From Thioalkalivibrio paradoxus (GTDB lineage Bacteria > Pseudomonadota > Gammaproteobacteria > Ectothiorhodospirales > Ectothiorhodospiraceae), in assembly GCA_011390565.1 (NCBI GenBank), contig JAABSC010000009.1, positions 34,283 to 98,282 on the forward strand: a stretch of 64,000 nt of DNA, written 5' to 3'. The notes under the pieces are model-generated. The model saw nothing but the letters and a program-made list of their open reading frames with translations, ran no database searches and was not told where the DNA came from. Below, piece after piece: positions 40,962 through 50,761 of the stretch. The position numbers and the translations under genes are program-made. How positions within the stretch are numbered: position 1 is the first letter of the stretch; the number at the start of each line of letters is the position of its first letter.

Positions 40962-43658
40962 TTAAAGTGGGCGTGAGGCCTGTACGACGCCTTCGTCTTC
41001 GGGATTCGGGTGGACCTTGAATCCCAGCCGATCCATCAGGCCGAGCATGTGGGTGTTGCCGGCGATGATTTCCCCCTCCATCAGATCGATGCCTCGCGAC
41101 TTGGCGACCTGCATCAGTGAGTGCATCAGGTGGGTTCCGATCCCGCGTCCCTGCCAGTCGTCGGCGACGACGATCGCGAACTCGCAGCTGCGTCGGTCCG
41201 GATAGGCCGTATACCGTGCGACCGCGACCTGCAGCTCCGTCACGGAATCCGTTTCAACCACTGCGATCAGTGCCATTTCGCGGTCGTAGTCGATCTGGGT
41301 AAAGCGCACCAGCATTTCCTGTGTCAGTTCGTGCACGGCCTGCATGAACCGGAAATACCGGGCCTCGTCGGACAGGCCGCGCACGAACGCCTGCTCGATC
41401 TGGGCGTCTTCGGGACGGATCGGGCGAACCGTCAGCGTGATGCCGTCCGGCATCGGCCACTTTTCCACCAGGTGCACGGGATAGGGATGGATGGCCATGT
41501 GCGCGTAGCGGTCGGCCGAGCTCGGCGCCAGGTCGACACCGATGCGCGCATCCACCGCTGCGAGACCGTTTTCATCCACGATCAGCGGGTTGATGTCGAG
41601 TTCGATGATCTCGGGCAGCTCGCAGACCATCTCCGAGATCCGCAGCAGTACCTGTTCCAGTGCCTCGACATCCACCGGAGGCATGTGCCGGAAGCGTTTC
41701 AGCAGGCGGGCGACGCGCGTGCGGTCGATCAGGCCGTGGATGATGGTCTCGTTCAGCGGTGGCAGTGCGACGGCACGATCCTGCAGCACTTCGACGGATG
41801 TGCCGCCTGAACCGAAACTGATCACCGGCCCGAAGACCGGGTCCCTGAGGACGCCGACCATCAGCTCCCGACCGTAGTGGCTACGGTACATGCGCTCCAG
41901 CGTGACCCCTTCCAGGCAGGCCTCCGGTTGCGCCTCGGCGGCTTCCTGCAGGATGGCGCTGAAGCTCTTGCGCACGGCCTCGGCGCTGCTGATGTTCAGC
42001 CGAACGCCGCCGACATCGGATTTGTGGGTGATGTGGGGGGAGGCAATCTTCATGGCCAGCGGGTAACCCAGGGTGCTCGCGGCCACCAGGGCCTCGCTTG
42101 CGCTGTGGGCCTGCACCGTCTGGGTGACCGGGATTCGGAATGCCGAGAGAACGGCCTTGGATTCCATGGTGCCGAGCGTGCGGCGCCCCTCGTTCAGTAC
42201 GCCCTCGATGATCATGCGGGCCCCCTCGACATCCGCGGGGCTGCGATCGCTCAGCGGACCGGGCACCTGCAGCAGCAGGCGCTGGTTGCGCTGGTGGGCG
42301 GTGAGGTAAGCGAACGCCTCGACCGAGGCTTCGGGCGTGATGAAATGCGGTATCCGGGCGCGGTAAAAGCACTCACGCGCCTTCTCGACCCGCTTGCCGC
42401 CCATCCAGCAGGCGAGGACCGGTTTTCGTCGTGCCGATTCGCTGACCGTCGTGATCACGGCTTTCGCAGCGCCCTCCGGGTCGGTCATGGCCTGGGGTGT
42501 CAGCATCGTCAGAACGCCATCCACGCCGGGGTCCGAGAGACAGGCCGACAGTGCGTTTTCGTATCGGTCGGGGCCGGCGTCGCCGAGCAGGTCGAGGGGG
42601 TTGGCCCTGGACCAGTGTCCGGGTAACGCCGCGTTCAGGTGTTCCAGGGTGGCCGGTTGCAGTTCGGCAATCGCGACGTCCAGATCCACCGCGCGGTCGG
42701 TGGCCATGACGCCGGGCCCGCCGGCATTGGTGATGATGGCCAGACGGTTGCCGCGGACCCGGACGCCGCTGGAGAGGATGCTCGCGGCCGAGAACATCTG
42801 TTGTACCGTCTGCGCCCGGACCGCGCCGGCGCGCTCGAGGGCCGCGTCGAAGACGTCGTCGGCGCCGACCATCGCACCCGTATGTGACATTGCCGCGCGG
42901 GAACCCTCCGCATGGCGCCCGGATTTGATCACGATCACGGGTTTCATCCGCGCCGCGGCGCGCAGCCCGCTCATGAAGCTGCGCGCATTCCGGATACCCT
43001 CGACGTAGAGCAGGATGCTGCGGGTCTCGGGATCCAGCGCCAGGAAGTCCAGGATGTCGCCGAAATCGACATCGGCGGCATCGCCCACCGAGGCCACGAG
43101 CGAGAAGCCGATCTGCTGATCTTCGGCCCAGTCGAGGATGGCGGTACAGATCGCGCCGGACTGCGACACCAGCGCGAGATGGCCGGGCAGGGCGCTGTTG
43201 CGGCTGAACGTCGCGTTGATCTTGCGTCCCGGCCGCATCAGGCCCAGGCAATTCGGACCAATCACGCGGACCTTGAACTCGCGGGCCGCTTCCACCAGTT
43301 CGTCCTGCAACCGCGAGCCCCCGGGGCCTTCCTCGCCGAAGCCGGCCGACATCACGATGGCGCCCCGCACGCCCGCCTTTCCGCACTCGCGCACAAGTTC
43401 GGGAACGCTTTTCGCCGGCGTCGCGATGACAGCCAGATCGATGTTGCGGTCGATCGATCCGATATCCGGATAGCACTTGCGGCCCTGGACTTTCCTGTAT
43501 TTCGGGTTGACCGGGTACAGTTCTCCCTCGTATCCCATGGCCAGCAGATTGCGGAAGATCATCGCCCCTACGGCGTCGACCTGGTTGCTCGCTCCCAGCA
43601 CGGCGATGCTGCGGGCGGAGAGGATGCGGCTGAGATAGTGCGGACCCATGGCTACCAT
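40962..43658 (-). CDS. Acetyl-CoA synthetase (ADP-forming)-like / GNAT fusion, Pat/YfiQ family
   Basis: CoA-binding and ATP-grasp domains; C-terminal GNAT with DDWQGRGIGTHLMHSLM. Confidence 0.92.
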   Translation of the reverse strand: MVAMGPHYLSRILSARSIAVLGASNQVDAVGAMIFRNLLAMGYEGELYPVNPKYRKVQGRKCYPDIGSIDRNIDLAVIATPAKSVPELVRECGKAGVRGAIVMSAGFGEEGPGGSRLQDELVEAAREFKVRVIGPNCLGLMRPGRKINATFSRNSALPGHLALVSQSGAICTAILDWAEDQQIGFSLVASVGDAADVDFGDILDFLALDPETRSILLYVEGIRNARSFMSGLRAAARMKPVIVIKSGRHAEGSRAAMSHTGAMVGADDVFDAALERAGAVRAQTVQQMFSAASILSSGVRVRGNRLAIITNAGGPGVMATDRAVDLDVAIAELQPATLEHLNAALPGHWSRANPLDLLGDAGPDRYENALSACLSDPGVDGVLTMLTPQAMTDPEGAAKAVITTVSESARRKPVLACWMGGKRVEKARECFYRARIPHFITPEASVEAFAYLTAHQRNQRLLLQVPGPLSDRSPADVEGARMIIEGVLNEGRRTLGTMESKAVLSAFRIPVTQTVQAHSASEALVAASTLGYPLAMKIASPHITHKSDVGGVRLNISSAEAVRKSFSAILQEAAEAQPEACLEGVTLERMYRSHYGRELMVGVLRDPVFGPVISFGSGGTSVEVLQDRAVALPPLNETIIHGLIDRTRVARLLKRFRHMPPVDVEALEQVLLRISEMVCELPEIIELDINPLIVDENGLAAVDARIGVDLAPSSADRYAHMAIHPYPVHLVEKWPMPDGITLTVRPIRPEDAQIEQAFVRGLSDEARYFRFMQAVHELTQEMLVRFTQIDYDREMALIAVVETDSVTELQVAVARYTAYPDRRSCEFAIVVADDWQGRGIGTHLMHSLMQVAKSRGIDLMEGEIIAGNTHMLGLMDRLGFKVHPNPEDEGVVQASRPL

Positions 43659-43775
43659 CGTGCCTCGGATTTTGGTGCACCGCAATAAGACTTCGCGATC
43701 CGGTCCTGATCTAATGGAGTCTCGACACCCCCGGCCGCTCCCGGAAAGCCATTTCCCGAATCTGGAGATGCAGGC

Positions 43776-44705
43776 ATGAACGTGTATTTCCTCTCCCATC
43801 CCGCGTGTCTGGAACACCGTGCGCCGATGAGCCACCCGGAGTGTCCGGAGCGCCTCGGGGCGATCGAGGATCAGCTGATCGCCTCGGGTATCGAACCCTG
43901 GGTGCGCCACGTCGAGGCCCCGAAGGCGACGCGCGAGCAGCTGCTGCGCGTGCACGACGCCGCCTACCTCGATGCGCTCGAGGCCGGGGTGCCGGCGCAG
44001 GGCCATTGGGTCACGCTGGATGGCGGCGACACGTTTTTCGGTGAACACAGCCTCGAGGCGGCCCTGCGTGCCGCGGGCGCCGTCGTGCACGGGGTGGATC
44101 TGGTCATGGCGCGGGAGACCCACACGGCATTCTGCAGCGTGCGCCCGCCCGGGCATCACGCAGGGCGTGACTATGGCATGGGCTTCTGCGTGTTCAACAA
44201 CGTGGCTGTGGGCGCTGCGCATGCGCTTGCCGCGCACGGGCTGTCACGGGTTGCGATCGTCGATTTCGACGTGCACCACGGGAACGGAACCGAGGACATC
44301 TTCCACGGCGACCCGCGGGTCCTGTTCTGCTCGAGCTTTCAGCACCCGTTTTATCCGAATCTCGGCGCCGATACACCCGCCGATCACATCCTGAATCTTC
44401 CGTTGCCCCGCGACACCGATGGTGAGCAGCTGTGCCGTGCCGTCGAGGAAAGCTGGCTTCCGGCGCTCGATTCGTTCCAGCCGGAACTGATTCTCGTCTC
44501 GGCCGGTTTCGATGCCCACCTGGAAGACGATATGGCCAACTTTCGGCTGGTCGAGGCGGATTACGAGTGGCTGACCCTGAAGCTGCGCGAGCTTGCGTTG
44601 CGCCATTGCGAGGGACGGATGGTTTCGACCCTCGAGGGCGGGTACAACCTCTCGGCGCTGGGGCGCAGCGTAGCGACCCATCTGAAGGCGCTGACAGAGG
44701 GCTGA
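43776..44705 (+). CDS. Histone-deacetylase-family (class II-like) deacetylase
   Basis: VRPPGHHAGRDYGMGFCVFNNVAVGA; VAIVDFDVHHGNGTEDIF; LVSAGFDAHLEDDM. Confidence 0.93.
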   Translation: MNVYFLSHPACLEHRAPMSHPECPERLGAIEDQLIASGIEPWVRHVEAPKATREQLLRVHDAAYLDALEAGVPAQGHWVTLDGGDTFFGEHSLEAALRAAGAVVHGVDLVMARETHTAFCSVRPPGHHAGRDYGMGFCVFNNVAVGAAHALAAHGLSRVAIVDFDVHHGNGTEDIFHGDPRVLFCSSFQHPFYPNLGADTPADHILNLPLPRDTDGEQLCRAVEESWLPALDSFQPELILVSAGFDAHLEDDMANFRLVEADYEWLTLKLRELALRHCEGRMVSTLEGGYNLSALGRSVATHLKALTEG

Positions 44706-44757
44706 TCGGGGGTTGCGGCCCGCGAGACGAGACGCGCGTGCCGGTCGGGCCCGATCC

Positions 44758-45606
44758 TCATGGACCCTGTCGTTTCTCCAGCAGCGCCTGCATCCGGGCA
44801 AGGCGTTCCTGCAGCATGCGCGTCTGTTCGCCGAGCGCGGCCAGTTCCGCGTGCAGGGTCTGGTTTTCCTCGTGCACCACCGTGGTGATGGTCTTTTCTT
44901 CCAGCGCGACCTGGTGCTCGTGCATGCGCTGCATCGCATCGACGATGATCGCAATGAACAGGTTCAGCACGGTAAAGGTCGCGACCAGAATGAAGGGCAC
45001 GAAGAACGCCCAGGCCCAGGGGTGTTCTTCCATCACCGGGCGCGAAATTCCCATCGACCAGCTTTCGAGCGTCATGACCTGGAACAGTGTGTACATCGAG
45101 GCACCCAGCGATCCGAACCATTCCGGATGGGTCTCCCTGAACAGGCCGGTGGCGATGATGGCGAAGACGTAGAACACCAGCATCAGCAGGCCGAGGATGG
45201 AACCGATGCCGGGGATTGCCCGCAGCAGGGCCTCGACGATGAAACGCAGTTTCGGGACCATCGACACCAGGCGCAGAAGGCGCAGCACGCGCAGTACCGA
45301 GAACGGCCCGGTACCCGGGACCAGCGCGACGCCCACGACCAGGAAATCGAACACGTTCCACGGGTTGCGCCAGAAACGCAGGCCGTAGGCGAACATCTTG
45401 GCCAGCACCTCGACGGTGAAGATCGCCAGGATCAGCCGGTCGACCGTGATCAGCACCGGGCCGGCAAACGCCATCGCCGTCACCGAGGTCTCCAGGCCCA
45501 GGGTTACGGCGTTCAACAGGATCAGCGCGATGATGATCCTCTGGGTCAGCCGGGCCTCGACGACGGGGATCACGCGTGCGCGAAGTGTGGGAAGGAGATC
45601 GCTCAT
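44758..45606 (-). CDS. NaChBac-like voltage-gated sodium channel
   Basis: S4 LRVLRLLRLVSMVPKLRFIVEAL; selectivity filter TLESWSM; C-terminal coiled coil. Confidence 0.92.
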   Translation of the reverse strand: MSDLLPTLRARVIPVVEARLTQRIIIALILLNAVTLGLETSVTAMAFAGPVLITVDRLILAIFTVEVLAKMFAYGLRFWRNPWNVFDFLVVGVALVPGTGPFSVLRVLRLLRLVSMVPKLRFIVEALLRAIPGIGSILGLLMLVFYVFAIIATGLFRETHPEWFGSLGASMYTLFQVMTLESWSMGISRPVMEEHPWAWAFFVPFILVATFTVLNLFIAIIVDAMQRMHEHQVALEEKTITTVVHEENQTLHAELAALGEQTRMLQERLARMQALLEKRQGP

Positions 45607-45746
45607 GGGATCGGGAATTCGCTCGTAGCGGAAACGGGCGCAAATGTAGGGGAAAGCCCGAGTCTGGGCAATTAACGCCAGAAATCCGGTTTCGAAGCAT
45701 CCGCGCGATGCCCTAAACTGCGGGCCGCCGCAACCGGGAGAGCCGC

Positions 45747-46340
45747 ATGATCTGGGACCAGCGCTACGCCGCCCCGCACTATGTTTACGGGACCGAGCCC
45801 AACGTGTTTCTTGCCGGCGTGGTCGCCGGGTTGCCCGTGGCAGGCCGTGCGCTGTGCCTGGCCGAGGGCGAGGGCCGCAACGCCGTGTTCCTGGCGGAAC
45901 GGGGTTTCGACGTGCACGCGGTGGATGCGTCGCGGGTCGGGCTCGACAAGGCCCGGGAACTGGCGCGAAGGCGCGCCGTGAGCATCACCACGGAGGTCGC
46001 GGATCTCGATGGCTATCGGATCGAGACGGAGGCGTGGGATCTGATCGTCTCGATCTTCTGTCACGTCCCGCCCGCGGTACGCGGGGCGCTGCACCGCGAA
46101 GTGGTTCGTGGCCTGCGTCCGGGCGGCCGGTTCGTGCTCGAAGCCTACCGGCCAGCGCAGATTGTGCTCGGAACGGGTGGTCCACCCGATGCCGGGTTGA
46201 TGATGTCCCTCGACGCGCTCCATGATGAACTCGCCGGGCTCGTCTTCGAACACGCCCTCGAGTGCGAGCGCGACGTGATCGAGGGTCATCTGCACACGGG
46301 CCGCGGCGCGGTGGTGCAGGTGGTGGCCCGAAAAGACTGA
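45747..46340 (+). CDS. SAM-dependent methyltransferase (TehB-like)
   Basis: WDQRYAAPHYVYGTEPNVFL; ALCLAEGEGRNAVFLAERG. Confidence 0.88.
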   Translation: MIWDQRYAAPHYVYGTEPNVFLAGVVAGLPVAGRALCLAEGEGRNAVFLAERGFDVHAVDASRVGLDKARELARRRAVSITTEVADLDGYRIETEAWDLIVSIFCHVPPAVRGALHREVVRGLRPGGRFVLEAYRPAQIVLGTGGPPDAGLMMSLDALHDELAGLVFEHALECERDVIEGHLHTGRGAVVQVVARKD

Positions 46341-46370
46341 AAGACCGATCGACCTCGGAACGACCCCGCT

Positions 46371-46976
46371 TCAATCCGCCCGGGGCTCCCGGTCCGCGAT
46401 CCGCGCCGAGAAGCGGCGCATGATGCCGCTGGAAACGCGGTCCTCGGCTTCAATGACGAACCCCGCGCGTTCCACGGTGGCTTCGGTGTCCCGGTTGAGG
46501 TGACACCCGCCCGTGATCCAGGTCCACGCGGGCTGGATCCCGTCCTGCATCCGGCCGAGCAGAGGGTGCGCGTGGCGCACGTGCTCGATCATTCGCAGGC
46601 GCCCGCCGGATGCGAGCACGCGGCGGATTTCGCGCAGCCCACGGTCGGGGTCCTGCACGCTGCAGAAGACGAGACCGCTGACGACCGTATCGAAGCTCCC
46701 GTCCCGGAAGGGCAGGGCTTCGGCGCGTGCCGCGACCATCGGTATTCCCGGAGCACGCTTTCGCGCCCGGCGGAGTGCCCCGAAATCGAGATCGGTAGCG
46801 ACGACGTCGGTCCCGTTCGGGTAAAGCGGCAGGTTGCGCCCGGTTCCGCAGCCGACCTCCAGCGTGACCGGCCGCGCCCCGCGCACGAGCCGGCGCCGCC
46901 AGCGGGAAAAGCCGGTCGCGTCCATCACGCTCATCAGCGCGTCATACAGCCATGGGATATGTTCGATGCCGCGCAT
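46371..46976 (-). CDS. Class I SAM-dependent methyltransferase
   Basis: TLEVGCGTGRNLPLYP. Confidence 0.88.
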   Translation of the reverse strand: MRGIEHIPWLYDALMSVMDATGFSRWRRRLVRGARPVTLEVGCGTGRNLPLYPNGTDVVATDLDFGALRRARKRAPGIPMVAARAEALPFRDGSFDTVVSGLVFCSVQDPDRGLREIRRVLASGGRLRMIEHVRHAHPLLGRMQDGIQPAWTWITGGCHLNRDTEATVERAGFVIEAEDRVSSGIMRRFSARIADREPRAD

Positions 46977-47114
46977 CCCTTCGCTCCGAAATCATTGCTC
47001 GTGCCCAATGGACTCCGCCCGGTCGCCGAGGTTGCAGTCATCGCGTTCGGTTGACGGGTCGGGAGGACCCCCACCATGATGTCGGTATCGCCCGGACGCC
47101 GCGAGGATGTTGCC

Positions 47115-47714
47115 ATGCGCCGTTTCGTACTGGATACCAGCCTGTTCACCAACCCGCACGTGTTCAGCCAGTTCGGCGACGATCCGGGCGATGGGTTGCG
47201 CACCTTCCTCGAGCTGGCCCGGCGCTGCCCCGCCGAGTTCTACATGCCGCTGTCGGTGTACGAGGAGTTCCGCACCATGCGCGATCTCGCGGAACTCGCG
47301 GGGGACTTCGAAACGGTCGTGTGGATTCGTTCCCCGCGTCGGGGCACGCTGACCATCCCCAGCGACATCCTCTACGAGTTCATCGACGAGGTGCGCAGCC
47401 GTATCGATCGCGGCCTGCGCATTGCGGAGGAGCACACCAAGCGCGCCGGCGCCGCGGCGGACATGCCGCCGGAGATCATCACCCAGCTGCGCGAGCGCTT
47501 CCGCGAGGCCATGCGCAAGGGCCTGGTGGACTCCCGCGAGGATGTCGATGCCGTGCTGCTCGCGCTGGAGCTCGACGCCGAGCTGGCGAGTGCCGACCAG
47601 GGCATGCGCAAGCTGGGTAACCGCATGGGCATCAAGCTGATCACCGCCGACTACCTGCGCCAGGTCATGAGCAATCTCGCCGACGCGGAACGTGCGCGGC
47701 CCGAAGCGGACTGA
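47115..47714 (+). CDS. RNA ligase partner protein (PIN-like)
   Basis: RRFVLDTSLFTNPHVFSQFG...MPLSVYEEFRTM...DVDAVLLALELDAELASADQGMRKLGNRMGIKLITADYL: PIN-type acidic residues, RNA-ligase-partner pattern. Confidence 0.88.
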   Translation: MRRFVLDTSLFTNPHVFSQFGDDPGDGLRTFLELARRCPAEFYMPLSVYEEFRTMRDLAELAGDFETVVWIRSPRRGTLTIPSDILYEFIDEVRSRIDRGLRIAEEHTKRAGAAADMPPEIITQLRERFREAMRKGLVDSREDVDAVLLALELDAELASADQGMRKLGNRMGIKLITADYLRQVMSNLADAERARPEAD

Positions 47715-47734
47715 GCCGCCGCGGGGACCCTGGC

Positions 47735-48832
47735 TCAGTCGAACTGGATCGCGCCAGAAAGCGCGGTGGCCAGGGTGCCGGTCATGCGGTCGAAGACCCG
47801 TTCGAATTCCAGCTCCCAGTAGTCGTCCACCGCCCGCGGCATGCCTGGAGCAAAACGCACCCGCTGTCCCCCGGTTGCCTTCATGTGCTCCATGAAATGC
47901 AGAGCGTTGACGCGTTCGCGGAAGCGGCAGCGGTACCGGTGATCGACCCGGCCCCGGCCGCGGCTCCGTTCCACCGCCGAGTCGAGCCCGGACAGAAACG
48001 CCGCCCCGAGGGCGCGTTCCAGCTCCGGGTCGTTCTGTCGGCCGTGCTCGGTGACGAACAGGGCCAGCCGGAGCAGGCGATTGGTGAAATATTCGGGCGG
48101 CAGGTCCAGCAGTTGGCCGCTGCAGACCCGGATGTCGGTGACATTGGAGCTTCCGGTCACATATTTGGCACGGATGGCCTCGTTTTCGCCCTTGAACACC
48201 AGCCCCTCCGCACCCTCTTCATCCAGTTGCAGGATCAGGCGGCGCAGCGCTTCGACATCCGCGGGACGAAAACGCCCGAAGATGCGCGTGGCGGGCAGTT
48301 CATGCCGTGCGATCCGTTCCATCTTCCCGCGCTGGGGCAGGAAACCGGGGACGCCCTTGCGCATCATGTCGAACACGTACAGGGCCACGTCCCGGGTCAC
48401 GAAAGCGGGGGAACCCTCCAGGTAGGGATTGTCGGGTCCGGCGATCTCGGCGCAGAGCACGAGTTCCGGCTCCGCTTCGAACAGCGCCGGGTCCATGAAG
48501 TCCGGGACCCGGTCCGTGCTGAACGGGCAGACGAACCCGCCCCGGCTGAAGGCATAGACCCGGCCCTCGTGGCGGAGGATGCGGACATTGAATCCGTCGA
48601 TTTTCTCTTCCGCCCAGAAGTGGCCGCGAAACTGTTCGGAAAGACCGGCGGACAGCGTGTGGATGCGGGCGATCGAAGGATATCCGGGGATCACGATGCC
48701 GTCGGGTAGAACGACGCTGCCCCGGGGATATCCCGCCACGCTCTCGGTAAGGCGGGCATAGCGCAGTGCCTCGAATCGATGCAGTTCCGCCCGGCCTTGT
48801 TCGACGGCGTCAGCGAGGGTTTCCCGGTCCAT
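47735..48832 (-). CDS. ATP-dependent RNA ligase, Rnl3-like archaeal type
   Basis: Adenylation motif FWAEEKIDGFNVRI; LCAEIAGPDNPY; EGLVFKGENEAIRAKYVTGSSN. Confidence 0.88.
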   Translation of the reverse strand: MDRETLADAVEQGRAELHRFEALRYARLTESVAGYPRGSVVLPDGIVIPGYPSIARIHTLSAGLSEQFRGHFWAEEKIDGFNVRILRHEGRVYAFSRGGFVCPFSTDRVPDFMDPALFEAEPELVLCAEIAGPDNPYLEGSPAFVTRDVALYVFDMMRKGVPGFLPQRGKMERIARHELPATRIFGRFRPADVEALRRLILQLDEEGAEGLVFKGENEAIRAKYVTGSSNVTDIRVCSGQLLDLPPEYFTNRLLRLALFVTEHGRQNDPELERALGAAFLSGLDSAVERSRGRGRVDHRYRCRFRERVNALHFMEHMKATGGQRVRFAPGMPRAVDDYWELEFERVFDRMTGTLATALSGAIQFD

Positions 48833-48927
48833 GTTCAAAGTGTAGTGCGGTTGCCGGCAGTGCGGCACGTCCGGGACGCTCGATACCTGCTACGCTAAGG
48901 ACTGTCATTTTTGGCAGGGATACTGAC

Positions 48928-50274
48928 ATGGCGAAAGCTTCCCGATCCACCGGGGCTCCACCGTCCGAGGTGGTCGCCCTTCTGGACGCACATCCCGACC
49001 CGGCGGTACTCCTCGATCTCGAATACCGGATCGTCGCGGCCAATTCCGCTTACCGCGAGGTGTACGGCGGCGACGTCGACTCGACGCCACGCCGGTGTTT
49101 CGAGGTTTCGCACGGCTACGACGCGCCCTGTGATCAGTCGGGTGAGCATTGCCCCTTCAGGGCGACGCTCGAAACGGGACAGGTCAGCCGGGCGATGCAT
49201 GTACATCACACGCCCCGCGGCGAGGAGCATGTCGACGTCGTAACCCGCCCGATCCCGGATGCCGATGGCCGGCCACGTTTCGTGCTGGAAATCATGCGGG
49301 AGACCCGAATGGCCAGCGTGCGTCCCCGCCCCGGCCGCGCGCTGGTCGGCCGGGCCCCTGTGTTCGTGCGCATGCTAGAACTCGTGCAGCGGGCGGCGCC
49401 GAGCGAGGTGGCGGTGCTGTTACTGGGAGAAACCGGCACCGGTAAGGAGATGGTCGCCCAGGCGACGCACGAGGCCAGTCATCGCCACAACGGGCCCTTC
49501 GTGCCGGTGGAATGCGCGGGACTCACTGAATCACTGTTCGAGAGTGAACTGTTCGGCCACGAAAAGGGGGCCTTTACCGGCGCGACCAGCCAGAAGGACG
49601 GATTGGTCGAGGCCGCGCGAGGGGGCACGTTGTTCCTCGATGAGGTTGGGGATATCCCGCTGACCATGCAGGTCAAGCTGCTGCGATTGCTCGAAACGGG
49701 TTCGTTTCGGCGGGTCGGCAGCACCGTCTCCCGTGAAGCGGATTTCCGGTTGGTCTGTGCCACTCACCGGGATCTCAGGGCACAGGTCGCTGCGGGTGAG
49801 TTCAGGCTCGACCTGTATTTTCGGATCAGCGTGTTCCCGATACCGCTGCCGGCGCTGCGGCAGCGGCGCGAAGATCTGCCCTTGCTGGTGGAGGCGCTGC
49901 TTGCACGTTTGCCGTCCGCGCGCGGCAAGCGCCTGACGCCGCATGCGTTCGAGACACTCTCCGAGATGGATTTTCCAGGCAACGTGCGGGAACTTCGAAA
50001 CATTCTGGAGCGCGCAAGCCTGCTCGCAGACGGTGACGAGATCGACGGGATGCACCTGGCCCTGGACCTGGATTTCCAGCCGGCCCTCGACGCCTGCCCA
50101 TCAGCCGACGAGGTGATTCCGCTGGAAGACCTCGAACGGCGATATCTGTCCCGCGTGGTTGCGGTTCACCGTGGCGATCGCCGTGAACTGGCCGGCAGGC
50201 TGGGGATCTCGGAGCGCACGCTGTACCGGAAGCTTCGGCAGATGGACGCCCCGGGTGGTGGCGACGCGGGCTGA
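48928..50274 (+). CDS. Sigma-54-dependent transcriptional activator with Cys-containing PAS domain
   Basis: [31 protein letters not shown]; Fis-type [46 protein letters not shown] in PAS. Confidence 0.93.
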   Translation: MAKASRSTGAPPSEVVALLDAHPDPAVLLDLEYRIVAANSAYREVYGGDVDSTPRRCFEVSHGYDAPCDQSGEHCPFRATLETGQVSRAMHVHHTPRGEEHVDVVTRPIPDADGRPRFVLEIMRETRMASVRPRPGRALVGRAPVFVRMLELVQRAAPSEVAVLLLGETGTGKEMVAQATHEASHRHNGPFVPVECAGLTESLFESELFGHEKGAFTGATSQKDGLVEAARGGTLFLDEVGDIPLTMQVKLLRLLETGSFRRVGSTVSREADFRLVCATHRDLRAQVAAGEFRLDLYFRISVFPIPLPALRQRREDLPLLVEALLARLPSARGKRLTPHAFETLSEMDFPGNVRELRNILERASLLADGDEIDGMHLALDLDFQPALDACPSADEVIPLEDLERRYLSRVVAVHRGDRRELAGRLGISERTLYRKLRQMDAPGGGDAG

Positions 50275-50301
50275 ATGCGTTCGGTGGGAGGCGGCGATGC
50301 T

Positions 50302-50320
50302 CCTGACAGAGTGGGTCAGG
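50302..50320. promoter_or_regulatory. Candidate upstream activator site
   Basis: CCTGAC-N7-GTCAGG, about 130-150 bp upstream of the sigma-54 promoter. Confidence 0.35.
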
Positions 50321-50448
50321 AAACTGACAAACGTGGCGCATACGCACCTTTTTGGCACAAATGCAACAGTGGGCGAAGCGACCGGTTGAGTTTAATTATA
50401 TTCGCATAAACAGATATATAGGCGAAAAACCGAACCCAATTGAAAAGT

Positions 50449-50464
50449 TGGCACGAACCCTGCA
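50449..50464 (+). promoter_or_regulatory. Sigma-54 promoter (-24/-12)
   Basis: TGGCACGAACCCTGCA versus TGGCACRNNNNTTGCW: one mismatch, correct spacing. Confidence 0.85.
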
Positions 50465-50523
50465 TTGACCTACAGGAAACAGTTTCCCCGATTGGGGTTC
50501 CGGTAGGACGACAGGAGTATGAC

Positions 50524-50598
50524 ATGAGAATTCTGGTTTCGACGGGTATGGCCTCGCTGACCATCGCAGGTGCCATGGTGCTCGCCTATTCGATCTAA
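50524..50598 (+). CDS. 24-aa hydrophobic micropeptide
   Basis: RBS ACAGGAGTATGAC-ATG; MRILVSTGMASLTIAGAMVLAYSI*; downstream of the sigma-54 promoter and followed by a hairpin. Confidence 0.65.
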   Translation: MRILVSTGMASLTIAGAMVLAYSI

Positions 50599-50608
50599 CG
50601 CACGACTC

Positions 50609-50636
50609 CCGGGAACGGCCTGCGGGGCGTTTCCGG
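50609..50636 (+). terminator. Hairpin after the micropeptide ORF
   Basis: CCGGGAACG-GCCTGCGGGG-CGTTTCCGG (9 bp, one G:U); weak T-tract. Confidence 0.5.
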
Positions 50637-50761
50637 TTGGGGCCGTATCCACTCACCCGAACCGACGGCCTGTTGGCGTCCGCCCCGGAATGAATTGCTC
50701 TTCGGCCCACGTGGCTGGATTGGTGTTTTGCGCATGCGCGACTTTCCTCCATCGCGCCTTG

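Noticed and set aside
48833-48927. Possible sigma-54 promoter for the RNA ligase in the divergent spacer
   Set aside because: Nearest match TGGCAGGGATACTGAC is poor and on the activator strand; nothing acceptable on the ligase strand.
50353-50365. Second TGGCAC...TGCA, resembling a sigma-54 promoter
   Set aside because: TGGCACAAATGCA has a -24 to -12 spacing 3 nt too short.
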